Assembly: GCA_964590995.1 (NCBI GenBank) | Contig: CAZPYY010000016.1 | Span: 1 to 18,621, forward strand | Direction: 5' to 3' | Source: Susulua sp964590995 | GTDB taxonomy: Bacteria > Omnitrophota > Gorgyraeia > Duberdicusellales > 4484-171 | DNA: 18,621 bases | Shown: piece by piece, positions 6,844 through 13,564 of the stretch | Position numbering within the stretch: position 1 is the stretch's first letter | How the letters are laid out: every line of letters starts with the position of its first letter | Made by a program: the position numbers and the translations under genes | The notes under the pieces: generated by a model | What the model was told of the DNA's origin: nothing | Seen by the model: only the letters and a program-made list of their open reading frames with translations | The model's database searches: none

Positions 6844-9012
6844 ATGGAAGCCAGGGTAATTTCTTTTTTCAGTACCAAAGGGGGGGTTGGCAAAACCCTT
6901 ATTTCTTTAAACCTGGCCGTTAGCCTTTCCTTAAAGAAAAAAAAAGTATTTCACCTTGATTTAGATTTAGGAGCTCCTCAGGCGACTGCTAAACTTTTAG
7001 GAACTGAGAGTAAGTATTGTTTATTTAACTTCGTTGATCATTTGGAAGAGTTTAGAAGTAAGAAGAGAAATATCCGCAATTATTTAGCCCGCTATAAGAG
7101 CAATCTTTATTTCCTTCCGGCAATATTTAAAATGTCTCAAAGATCTCACATAACGCCTCAAGGGATAAAAGATTTTCTTTCTATTGTTTGTGAGGAGTTT
7201 GACTATGTTCTTATAGATGCCGGCAGTAATATGAGCGATGATTTAATTACTACTCTTGATTCTTCTAATCTTATTTTCTTAGTTCTTACCCCGGATATTT
7301 TATCAGTCTATCAGACCGAGTGGCTTCTCGATACCTTACAGAGCCTAGGTTTTCCTTTAAAAATGATTAAGACAATTCTTAACCGTGCCGAGAGCAAAGG
7401 TTCAATAAGTTGGCAGGAGATAAAAGTACTTCTTCCTTCAGAGGTTGTGGCCTTGATGCCTTCAGATGGAAGGACTGTCGGTTTAGCTGTTAATAGGGGT
7501 ATTCCGGTTGTTGCAGATAGTCCTAGCTCCAAGGCGGCCCTGGCAATCGATACATTGGCTGATTTTCTTGTCGAGAAAAAAGATCTATACATAGAACATA
7601 AGACTCTTGCTGATATTAGGGTTGTTAAAGAGGGGGCTCAGGATTCTAGAGAAGCATTTTGGCAGAAGATGGGGCTTATTGAAAAGGCAAAGAGAAGCGG
7701 CCTGAAGGAAGAAGAAGATCAGGTAGTAAGATTTAAGAGAAAGGTTCATCAGAGGCTTATTGATGAATTGGACTTAAAGAGAATGTCAGTAGAAACATTT
7801 AAGGTTAATGCTGCTGAGGCTGAAGAGTTAAGAAAAAAAGCTGAGAGAATAATCTCTAATATTATCAGCAAAGAGGCCGGAGGGTTTATCTCTTCTTTAG
7901 AGATTAGAAAGAAGGTAATCAAGGAGATTTTAGATGAGGCTTTAGGATTTGGCCCCCTAGAGGACTTATTAGGTGATTCTTCAGTTACTGAAATTATGGT
8001 TAATAATAAGGATCAGGTCTATATAGAAAAAAGGGGGAAGTTAGAGCTAACCAGCAAGAAGTTTACTACTAATGATCAGGTAAAGGTAGTAATCGAGAGA
8101 ATTCTTGCTCCTTTAGGCCGCAGGATTGACGAGTCTGTTCCTTACGTTGATGCCCGTCTCCCTGATGGTTCTCGTGTAAATGCTGTAATCCCACCGCTTT
8201 CTCTGACCGGACCTGCTTTAACCATTAGAAAATTTTCCCGTGAGCGTTTTACCATAGATGATTTAATAAAAAGGTTTAATAGCTTAACTCCGGATATGGC
8301 TAAGTTTATAGATGCAGCAGTAAAGTCACGAAAGAATATATTAGTTTCCGGTGGTACTGGATCGGGAAAGACAACTTTGCTTAATATTATTTCTTCATTT
8401 ATTCCCGGCACTGAGCGGATAGTTACTATTGAAGATTCGGCAGAGTTGAAGCTAGACCAGACTCATTGGATAAGGCTTGAATCCCGTCCGCCGAATATAG
8501 AAGGAAAAGGGGAAATTGGTATAGAAGATTTATTCCGAAATACCTTACGGATGCGTCCGGATAGGATAGTTGTTGGTGAGTCCCGGGGCCGGGAAGCCTT
8601 GGATATGCTTCAGGCAATGAATACCGGCCATGATGGAAGCATGTCTACTATTCATGCTAATTCCACCCAGGATGTTTTAATAAGATTAGATAGTATGATT
8701 TTAATGAGCGGAGTAGAGCTTCCGATTCGTTCTATCCGAGAGATGATTTCATCAGCTCTGGATTTAATAGTGCATATTGCCCGTCTCTCCGATGGTTCAC
8801 GTAAGGTTGTCCAGATTACAGAAGTTGTTGGTATGCTTGATGATATGCATATAAATCTTAAAGATATTTTTAGCTTCCATCAAACCGGAGTAGATAGTGA
8901 GGGGGGAGTCATAGGAGAATTTGTTTCTTTAGGCTATATCCCTTCTTTTTATGAGGAAATACGGGCCAGGGGTATAGATTTACCCAGAGAGATATTTGTA
9001 CCAAAGGAGTAA
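6844..9012 (+). CDS. Fused CpaE-like MinD/ParA ATPase and CpaF/TadA secretion ATPase
   Basis: A 722-residue single-chain fusion of two proteins normally encoded separately in Tad loci. Residues 1 to about 255 form a MinD/ParA-type ATPase with the deviant Walker A KGGVGKT (12-18), DLDLGAPQAT and FDYVLIDAGSNM, like CpaE/TadZ but without the usual N-terminal receiver-like domain. After a linker, about 290-722 is a full CpaF/TadA ATPase. It has the N-terminal helical region (VHQRLIDELDLKRM), SSVTEIMVNN, Walker A GGTGSGKT (503-510), Walker B with catalytic E579 (RPDRIVVGES) and the His box around H604 (STIHAN). All key residues are present, so both halves should be active. It would power pilus assembly at the inner membrane, with the MinD half placing or coupling the motor (inference). 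The next gene, a second CpaF, starts 4 nt downstream. Confidence 0.93.
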   Translation: MEARVISFFSTKGGVGKTLISLNLAVSLSLKKKKVFHLDLDLGAPQATAKLLGTESKYCLFNFVDHLEEFRSKKRNIRNYLARYKSNLYFLPAIFKMSQRSHITPQGIKDFLSIVCEEFDYVLIDAGSNMSDDLITTLDSSNLIFLVLTPDILSVYQTEWLLDTLQSLGFPLKMIKTILNRAESKGSISWQEIKVLLPSEVVALMPSDGRTVGLAVNRGIPVVADSPSSKAALAIDTLADFLVEKKDLYIEHKTLADIRVVKEGAQDSREAFWQKMGLIEKAKRSGLKEEEDQVVRFKRKVHQRLIDELDLKRMSVETFKVNAAEAEELRKKAERIISNIISKEAGGFISSLEIRKKVIKEILDEALGFGPLEDLLGDSSVTEIMVNNKDQVYIEKRGKLELTSKKFTTNDQVKVVIERILAPLGRRIDESVPYVDARLPDGSRVNAVIPPLSLTGPALTIRKFSRERFTIDDLIKRFNSLTPDMAKFIDAAVKSRKNILVSGGTGSGKTTLLNIISSFIPGTERIVTIEDSAELKLDQTHWIRLESRPPNIEGKGEIGIEDLFRNTLRMRPDRIVVGESRGREALDMLQAMNTGHDGSMSTIHANSTQDVLIRLDSMILMSGVELPIRSIREMISSALDLIVHIARLSDGSRKVVQITEVVGMLDDMHINLKDIFSFHQTGVDSEGGVIGEFVSLGYIPSFYEEIRARGIDLPREIFVPKE

Positions 9013-9015
9013 ATT

Positions 9016-10080
9016 ATGGCAAGTGGTGTTGATAAATTAAATAAGTTATTAAGCGATAAAGCTGTCACCGAAATAATGATAAATGGCTCCCAAGGTACCT
9101 TTATTGAAAAAGCCGGTATTAAGCATAAATTAGATGTTACATTTTCCGATAAAGATATAGAAGATGTAACAGAAGAGTTTTACAACAAGCAAGGAAAACC
9201 AATTTCTTATTATAGTCCTTATGGTGATATTTGTCTTCCCGATGGTTCGCGTATTAATTTAATTACATCTCCCCTAGCCCGTTGCGGCACCGCAATTACT
9301 ATTAGAAAATTTAGCCAAGAACTAAAAAATATAGAAGATTTAATAAAGTTAGATACCTTAACTCCTAAAATGGCTCAATTCTTAATTGCTTGCATTAAAG
9401 GGAAAGTAAATATTCTTTTTTCCGGTCCAACAGGAGCTGGTAAAACAACCACCATGGAGATGCTTTCTTATCATATCCCTGAGCAAGAAAGAATAGTAAC
9501 CATTGAAGATACGGCTGAATTGCAGCTTCACCAGGATAACCTTGTTCCTATGGAAACAAGAGGTCCTGATGAAGATGGCAAGGGAGAAGTTACCTTAGAA
9601 GACTTAATAAAGAATGCTCTTCGTATGAGGCCGGATAGAATAATTGTTGGTGAGGTAAGGGGACCTGAGGCTTTGGATATGATTCAAGCTATGTCTACCG
9701 GCCACCGTGGAACTTTAGCTGTTATCCACGGAAATTCTCCTCAAGAAGTAACCGGACGCTTAGAGACAATGGTTCTCTCCTCAGGCATAAAACTATCGTT
9801 AGAGGAAATAAGAAAGATGATAAGCAATACTATCCAAGTAGTGGTTCAGCATGATAGATTTCCTGACGGAAGCCGCAGAGTCACCCATATTAGCGAGATA
9901 AGAGGCGTTGAGCGTGGCGAAATCGCTATACAAGATATATTTGTTTTTAAAAGAACCGGTAAAACCGCTGATGGTAAAATTAAAGGCAAATTCTCGACAG
10001 CCATGAGAATGTATCCTCAATTCTTTTCAGATTTCCAAAGGCAAGGCCTTCTGGATGAACAGATATTCTCCGATAACTAA
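9016..10080 (+). CDS. Second CpaF/TadA-type pilus ATPase, short N terminus
   Basis: A 354-residue paralogue of the CpaF half of the preceding gene. It starts almost directly at the conserved KAVTEIMINGSQGTFIE strand and lacks the upstream helical region present in the fusion protein. Visible motifs: DGSRINLITSPLARCGTAITIR, Walker A GPTGAGKTT (137-145), EDTAELQL, Walker B with catalytic E213 (RPDRIIVGEVRG), and an altered His box around H238 (AVIHGNSPQEV where most CpaF have TxHANS/T). The catalytic residues are intact, so it should hydrolyse ATP. It may form mixed hexamers with, or oppose, the fused ATPase (for example extension against retraction); this is inference. It is the last gene of the Tad operon here, where tadB and tadC would be expected next but are not found. 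Confidence 0.92.
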   Translation: MASGVDKLNKLLSDKAVTEIMINGSQGTFIEKAGIKHKLDVTFSDKDIEDVTEEFYNKQGKPISYYSPYGDICLPDGSRINLITSPLARCGTAITIRKFSQELKNIEDLIKLDTLTPKMAQFLIACIKGKVNILFSGPTGAGKTTTMEMLSYHIPEQERIVTIEDTAELQLHQDNLVPMETRGPDEDGKGEVTLEDLIKNALRMRPDRIIVGEVRGPEALDMIQAMSTGHRGTLAVIHGNSPQEVTGRLETMVLSSGIKLSLEEIRKMISNTIQVVVQHDRFPDGSRRVTHISEIRGVERGEIAIQDIFVFKRTGKTADGKIKGKFSTAMRMYPQFFSDFQRQGLLDEQIFSDN

Positions 10081-10082
10081 AA

Positions 10083-10105
10083 CTGTTTAGAATTCGCCTA
10101 AACAG
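10083..10105. repeat. Family B palindrome after the second cpaF
   Basis: CTGTTTAG (10083-10090) pairs with CTAAACAG (10098-10105) across AATTCGC. The same arms recur at 13495-13540, and the related GGTTTAGG-ATTCG-CCTAAACC occurs at 11301-11325. There is no T-run behind it, so termination is doubtful; it separates the Tad operon from the sigma factor gene. Confidence 0.65.
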
Positions 10106-10134
10106 AAGAATTAAATAAATATTAAACATTAATC

Positions 10135-10701
10135 ATGAACGAGGGCCAAATAATCAAAGGTTGTCTGAAGAATGATAAGAAATCCTGGGATATTTTCGTT
10201 CAAAAATATTCAAAATTAATTTATTGGGCCATAAGGAGACGGTTAGCACTTAATAGTTTTGATTTTAAGCAGGATGACATCGATTGTATTTTTCAGGAGG
10301 TATTTTTGTCGATTTCCTGCGGCAATAAGCTTGCTCAGATAAGAGACGTGAGAATGATTGCCAGTTGGCTGGCAGTGATAGCTTCTAATGAAACAGTTGA
10401 TTTCATGCGTCGCAAAATTAAGCAAAATAAGCGGTTTATCTCAAAGCTGCCGGAGATAAAAGATGACCGGTTTAAAGAAGAATTAGACCAAAGAGATTCA
10501 TTAGAACTTCTTGAACATCTTATAAATAACTTATCTTCCAAAGAAAAAATTGTTATCTCTTTTAATCTTATTGAAAACAGAACACATAGAGAAATCGCCG
10601 GTATTGTTGACATACCTATAAATACTGTATCTACGATAATTGCCCGGACCAAAGAAAAGCTAAAAAAAGAGCTGGTTAGGAAAGGCCTAAAATATTTATG
10701 A
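10135..10701 (+). CDS. ECF-type RNA polymerase sigma factor
   Basis: A 188-residue sigma-70-family protein of the small ECF type. Region 2 spans about 18-95 (SWDIFVQKYSKLIYWAIRRR, DIDCIFQEVFLSI, SWLAVIASNETVDFMRRK) and region 4 about 125-182 (LSSKEKIVISFNLIENRTHREIAGI followed by the recognition helix IPINTVSTIIARTKEKLKKEL). No region 3 is present. It is followed after 43 nt by a zinc-finger membrane protein that is very likely its anti-sigma factor. No Shine-Dalgarno sequence is evident before the ATG. The TGA stop is also the first part of a candidate promoter box for the anti-sigma gene. Likely targets within the window are the anti-sigma gene and spoVG, which share a two-block upstream motif. 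Confidence 0.88.
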   Translation: MNEGQIIKGCLKNDKKSWDIFVQKYSKLIYWAIRRRLALNSFDFKQDDIDCIFQEVFLSISCGNKLAQIRDVRMIASWLAVIASNETVDFMRRKIKQNKRFISKLPEIKDDRFKEELDQRDSLELLEHLINNLSSKEKIVISFNLIENRTHREIAGIVDIPINTVSTIIARTKEKLKKELVRKGLKYL

Positions 10702-10731
10702 AAGAAAAAGAAAGAATATTTCGTCTATTAA
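10699..10731 (+). promoter_or_regulatory. Candidate ECF-sigma promoter upstream of the anti-sigma gene
   Basis: TGAAAGAA (10699-10706), a 15-nt spacer and CGTCTATTAA (10722-10731). The identical pair with the identical spacing occurs at 11371-11403 before spoVG. A CGTC-containing -10 box and spacing near 16 nt are usual for ECF sigma factors, and the site lies directly after the ECF gene. The first box overlaps the sigma gene stop codon. Confidence 0.55.
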
Positions 10732-10744
10732 AGAGGAGGGGAAA

Positions 10745-11299
10745 ATGCGAAAAATAGAAGAGTATCTTAAAAACTACCTTAAAAAAGATTTAAGCAATAT
10801 TGAAATAACTCCTCACTGTCTTGATGAGGATGTCTTATTGGATTATCTTGGGCATAAGCTGGATGGCCGGGAACGTAAAGACATTGAAGAACATCTTTCT
10901 CAATGTAATTTCTGCCTTAGTCAGCTTAATTTAGCCTTCGAAGCTAAGAAATTAAATATTCGTAATCTAGGAGGGAAAGTTCCCTCTGAGCTTGTAAATA
11001 AAGCAAAAGCACTGCTTAAGAATGATAAAAATATTATTCGCAAGGGAGGGGTGAATCGAATGAAAAAGAATCTATTTCTTGCCGGGGCAATTATATTTTT
11101 CATCATCTCATTTCTACTGCCAAAGTATTTTATGCAATGTTTGGTAGCCGCTCTTGTTTTGGGTATACGTTGGGCATTTGAAAGCGAAAATGGCCGGATC
11201 CTTATTATGGTGCTTGATTCCTGGCGCCGCCACTCTCACGATGATGATGACGAAATCTCCAATCGCCTAAAAGACCGGTTCAAATCCCCCCACCTTTAG
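10745..11299 (+). CDS. Zinc-finger membrane anti-sigma factor (putative)
   Basis: A 184-residue protein whose N-terminal half is an anti-sigma zinc-finger (ZAS/zf-HC2) domain. HCLDEDVLLDYLGHKLDGRER and EEHLSQCNFC give C25 and the H50-x3-C54-x2-C57 motif. A basic linker (RKGGVNRMKKN) leads to hydrophobic segments at about 108-125 and 128-143, so the protein is membrane-anchored with the zinc finger in the cytoplasm. The tail is rich in Asp, His and Arg (RRHSHDDDD). It follows the ECF sigma gene by 43 nt, the standard sigma/anti-sigma arrangement, so the expected role is to hold that sigma factor at the membrane until a signal arrives. A GAGGAGGGG ribosome binding site supports the chosen ATG. 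The signal is unknown. Confidence 0.8.
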   Translation: MRKIEEYLKNYLKKDLSNIEITPHCLDEDVLLDYLGHKLDGRERKDIEEHLSQCNFCLSQLNLAFEAKKLNIRNLGGKVPSELVNKAKALLKNDKNIIRKGGVNRMKKNLFLAGAIIFFIISFLLPKYFMQCLVAALVLGIRWAFESENGRILIMVLDSWRRHSHDDDDEISNRLKDRFKSPHL

Positions 11300-11300
11300 C

Positions 11301-11325
11301 TCGGTTTAGGATTCGCCTAAACCGA
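11301..11325. repeat. Family B palindrome after the anti-sigma gene
   Basis: TCGGTTTAGG (11301-11310), loop ATTCG, CCTAAACCGA (11316-11325): a perfect 10-bp stem located 2 nt after the stop codon. Arms and loop match the family at 10083 and 13495. No T-run follows directly, so transcription may pass through it. Confidence 0.7.
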
Positions 11326-11370
11326 CTTCCCGGTTAATTCAAATCCTTATGTTTAAAAAATAAAAATTTT

Positions 11371-11403
11371 TGAAAGAATTTTTGTGTCTATTACGTCTAT
11401 TAA
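11371..11403 (+). promoter_or_regulatory. Candidate ECF-sigma promoter upstream of spoVG
   Basis: TGAAAGAA (11371-11378), 15-nt spacer, CGTCTATTAA (11394-11403), matching the site before the anti-sigma gene at all 18 motif positions and in spacing. A partial tandem copy TGTCTATTA precedes the -10-like box at 11385-11393. The box ends 83 nt upstream of the spoVG start, leaving a 5' leader of about 75 nt with no clear structure. Confidence 0.55.
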
Positions 11404-11486
11404 GTAAAGAGGACATAAAGCAGCATGTGTAATTTAGGTGAGGTAGTGTGTATGGGCAGGTGTTTGGCAAAAAGGAGGTGGGTGAA

Positions 11487-11750
11487 ATGGCTTTGGATTT
11501 CAAAGTTACAAGGATTCACAAATTTGACGGCAAGGGAACAACAAAAGCTATATGCGATGTTTCAATAGCCGATGAATTTGTAGTCAAAGGATTTCGTATA
11601 ATCGAAGGTAAAAATGGCTTATTTGTTGGTGTGCCGCAGGAGTCTGGTAAGGATGGGAAGTGGTATAACAGCGCTTTCCCTATAACCGCTCAGACGCGGG
11701 AAGCACTTAATGAAGCAGTTATTTCTACTTACATCGGAAACAGCGATTAA
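11487..11750 (+). CDS. spoVG: SpoVG family protein
   Basis: An 87-residue SpoVG-type nucleic-acid-binding regulator. The single compact domain is recognisable from the strand ALDFKVTRIHKFDGKGTTKAI, then DEFVVKGFRIIEGKNGLFVGVPQ and the C-terminal part WYNSAFPITAQTREALNEAV. In Firmicutes and Borrelia, SpoVG proteins bind RNA or DNA and act as global regulators; the role here is unknown. The start at 11487 is chosen because AGGAGGTG lies at 11473-11480, whereas the upstream in-frame GTG at 11448 would encode residues not seen in the family. It is a single-gene unit with a candidate ECF promoter in front and a strong intrinsic terminator behind, so it may be under control of the neighbouring sigma factor. 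Confidence 0.88.
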   Translation: MALDFKVTRIHKFDGKGTTKAICDVSIADEFVVKGFRIIEGKNGLFVGVPQESGKDGKWYNSAFPITAQTREALNEAVISTYIGNSD

Positions 11751-11764
11751 ATTCTGAATCCTTA

Positions 11765-11801
11765 TTGGGGGTATCCTTTGTGGATAACCCCCAATATTTT
11801 T
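11765..11801 (+). terminator. Intrinsic terminator of spoVG
   Basis: TTGGGGGTATCC (11765-11776) pairs with GGATAACCCCCAA (11782-11794), with one bulged base, over a TTTGT loop, followed by TATTTTT (11795-11801). It begins 15 nt after the spoVG stop. The GC-rich stem plus U-tract is a textbook rho-independent terminator. Confidence 0.88.
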
Positions 11802-11809
11802 AACAACCC

Positions 11810-11832
11810 CGGTTGAGGACTGTCTTCAACCG
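11810..11832. repeat. REP-like hairpin (family A), left of the RAYT gene
   Basis: CGGTTGAGGA (11810-11819), loop CTG, TCTTCAACCG (11823-11832), with one G-T position in the stem. It ends 17 nt before the RAYT start codon. Near-identical perfect copies occur at 12565-12595 and 15516-15542. Confidence 0.85.
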
Positions 11833-11849
11833 ACCAGTAAACAGATTCC

Positions 11850-12560
11850 ATGAGAAGAGAAGCATTTACAATAGGAAATTATATACACGTATACAATAGG
11901 GGTAACCGGAAGCAGGCAATAGTTCGCGAAACTTGCGATAGGTGGCATTTTTTGCAGATGCTGTATTGTTTTAATAGCTCAATACCAATCGCAAATCCTT
12001 TTAGAAGTCTAAAGAGGAAAATGGGCCTGGCAGTTGATAAGAAATTGATTTGGCTAAAGGGTTGGCCTCCTCGAAAACCTATCGTAGAAATAATTGCCTT
12101 TTCTTTAATGGAAAATCATTTTCACTTTCTTCTTAAGGAAATCGTATTAGGAGGGGTTGTGCTATTTATGAGAAAATTTGGTACTGGCATGGCCGCATAT
12201 TTTAATACTAAATATAAAGAGACAGGTCGGTTATTTCAGAGCCCTTATAAAACGAGAGTAGTAAACCACGATGATGATTTAAAGTATTTAAGCGTATATG
12301 TTCAGGTAAAAAATCCTTTCGAACTTTATCCTAAAGGTTTTGAAGCAGCTATAAAAAATTTTGATGATGCCTATCAATGGGCAATTAAATATCCATATTG
12401 CAGTTTAGCGGATTACGCCGGAGAAAGAAACTCACCGATTATAAATAAAGATATATTGGGAGAGATATTTCCGTTTCCTGAAAAGTATAAGAAGTTTTCA
12501 GAAAGCTGTATATCTTCTATGGATTTCAAAGAGAGATTAGATAAATTGGCTATCGATTAA
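11850..12560 (+). CDS. REP-associated tyrosine transposase (RAYT), IS200-like HUH family
   Basis: A 236-residue Y1 transposase of the RAYT branch, which nicks and rejoins single-stranded DNA at REP hairpins. The N-terminal strand NYIHVYNRGNRKQAIVRE is typical, the metal-binding HUH motif is ENHFHFLL (H90 and H92), and the likely catalytic tyrosine is Y117 in GMAAYFNTKYKETGRLFQSPYK, followed by SVYVQVKNPFELYP. All key residues are present and the frame is intact, so it may be active. It is bracketed by REP-like hairpins that start 40 nt before its start codon and 5 nt after its stop, with a third copy 3 kb downstream, the hallmark context of a domesticated, single-copy RAYT. No Shine-Dalgarno sequence is visible. 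It sits between spoVG and dprA and may have arrived by transposition. Confidence 0.88.
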   Translation: MRREAFTIGNYIHVYNRGNRKQAIVRETCDRWHFLQMLYCFNSSIPIANPFRSLKRKMGLAVDKKLIWLKGWPPRKPIVEIIAFSLMENHFHFLLKEIVLGGVVLFMRKFGTGMAAYFNTKYKETGRLFQSPYKTRVVNHDDDLKYLSVYVQVKNPFELYPKGFEAAIKNFDDAYQWAIKYPYCSLADYAGERNSPIINKDILGEIFPFPEKYKKFSESCISSMDFKERLDKLAID

Positions 12561-12564
12561 TAAG

Positions 12565-12595
12565 AAAGCGGTTGAGGACTGTCCTCAACCGCTTT
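12565..12595. repeat. REP-like hairpin (family A), right of the RAYT gene
   Basis: AAAGCGGTTGAGGA (12565-12578), loop CTG, TCCTCAACCGCTTT (12582-12595): a perfect 14-bp stem starting 5 nt after the RAYT stop codon. The core GGTTGAGGA-CTG-TCCTCAACC is identical to the copy at 15516. No T-run follows. Confidence 0.88.
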
Positions 12596-12613
12596 GGGAA
12601 TATTTGTGTGCTT

Positions 12614-13486
12614 ATGAAGGGCGTGGTCGCGATTGAAAATCCAGAATATCCTGAATTGCTTAAGAGAATTCCTTCGCCACCGGAGAAAATTTATTATAGA
12701 GGTAAGTGGGATGCTTCTATTTTTGAAAACTGCCTGGCAGTTGTGGGTTCAAGGAGGATGACAGCTTATGGTAAACAAGTCACCACTAAATTAGTATCAG
12801 AAATATCAAATGCGGGAATAACAATTGTTTCCGGATTTATGTACGGGATTGATGCAACCGCACATAGAACGGCGCTAGATGCCGGAGGCAGGACCATTGC
12901 AGTTATGCCATGTGGAATTGACATGATTCATCCTCAGCATCAAGAGAGTTTATATAATGAAATATTAGAAAATAACGGGTTAGTCATATCGGAGTTTGAG
13001 GGGAATTTTCCGCCGGCAGTATGGACTTACCCTAAGCGAAACAGAATTGTTGCCGGTTTATCCAAGGTAACTATGGTTGTTGAAGCAGGCAAAAAAAGTG
13101 GCTCTTTGATTACAGCGGGCCTTGCTAAAAGTTATAAAAGAAGGCTTATCGTTGTTCCCGGCCCCCTTACTAGCTTAAACTCACAGGGTATTTTACAACT
13201 TATTAAGGAAGGCGCTGATATTGTAACTAGCTCGGAAGATGTATTGGCAAGTTATGATATAATTCGATTCGAATTTCCAAAAGTTTCATCGCGATCGTCA
13301 AGTTTAAATAGTTTTGAGCAAGCCGTATTAGAGGAATTACAACGCGAGCCTATGAATGTAGATGGCCTGTCTCGTTTTATAAAAAAACCAGTTGCTGAGA
13401 TAGGCACCATACTTTCTCTTCTGCAGCTAAGGGGTTTATTATTGGAAGAGGGAGGAAAGTACTATATAAATAGCGCTAAAGCGTGA
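12614..13486 (+). CDS. dprA: DNA processing protein DprA (Smf)
   Basis: A 290-residue DprA. In natural transformation this cytoplasmic protein binds incoming single-stranded DNA and loads RecA. The Rossmann-like core is clear: AVVGSRRMTAYGKQ, IVSGFMYGIDATAHRTAL, GGRTIAVMPCGIDMIHPQ, TYPKRNRIVAGLSKVTMVVEA, KKSGSLITAGLA, VVPGPLTSLNSQGILQLIKEGA. A winged-helix domain closes the protein (about 235-287, FEQAVLEELQREPMNVDGLSRF and LLQLRGLLLEEGGKYY). It lacks the long N-terminal SAM-like domain of many DprA proteins and starts near YPELLKRIPSPP. The start at 12614 (or GTG at 12608) is preferred over the upstream TTG at 12572, which lies inside the REP hairpin. Ribosome binding is weak. The gene is followed by comM after a 78-nt gap holding a nested palindrome. 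Confidence 0.9.
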   Translation: MKGVVAIENPEYPELLKRIPSPPEKIYYRGKWDASIFENCLAVVGSRRMTAYGKQVTTKLVSEISNAGITIVSGFMYGIDATAHRTALDAGGRTIAVMPCGIDMIHPQHQESLYNEILENNGLVISEFEGNFPPAVWTYPKRNRIVAGLSKVTMVVEAGKKSGSLITAGLAKSYKRRLIVVPGPLTSLNSQGILQLIKEGADIVTSSEDVLASYDIIRFEFPKVSSRSSSLNSFEQAVLEELQREPMNVDGLSRFIKKPVAEIGTILSLLQLRGLLLEEGGKYYINSAKA

Positions 13487-13494
13487 GTAATCGT

Positions 13495-13540
13495 CTGTTT
13501 AGGCGAATCCCTGCCTTGCCGGCAGGGCCAGGCTAAACAG
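13495..13540. repeat. Nested palindrome: family C inserted within family B, upstream of comM
   Basis: The outer arms CTGTTTAG (13495-13502) and CTAAACAG (13533-13540) equal those of the element at 10083. Between them, after GCGAATCC, lies CCCTGCC-TTGCC-GGCAGGG (13509-13527), the family C palindrome also found inside the CorC-like gene. Removing CTGCC...CCAGG (13511-13532) restores a normal family B hairpin, CTGTTTAGG-CGAAT-CCTAAACAG, so an insertion is the simplest reading. Confidence 0.8.
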
Positions 13541-13564
13541 GTTTAACAAAAGGAGAGGTAGTAT

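Noticed and set aside
11448..11486. GTG start for spoVG adding 13 residues
   Set aside because: A strong AGGAGGTG precedes the ATG at 11487 and SpoVG proteins begin at that point.
12572..12613. TTG start for dprA
   Set aside because: It lies inside the REP-like hairpin, and the added residues do not resemble DprA; ATG 12614 or GTG 12608 fits better.
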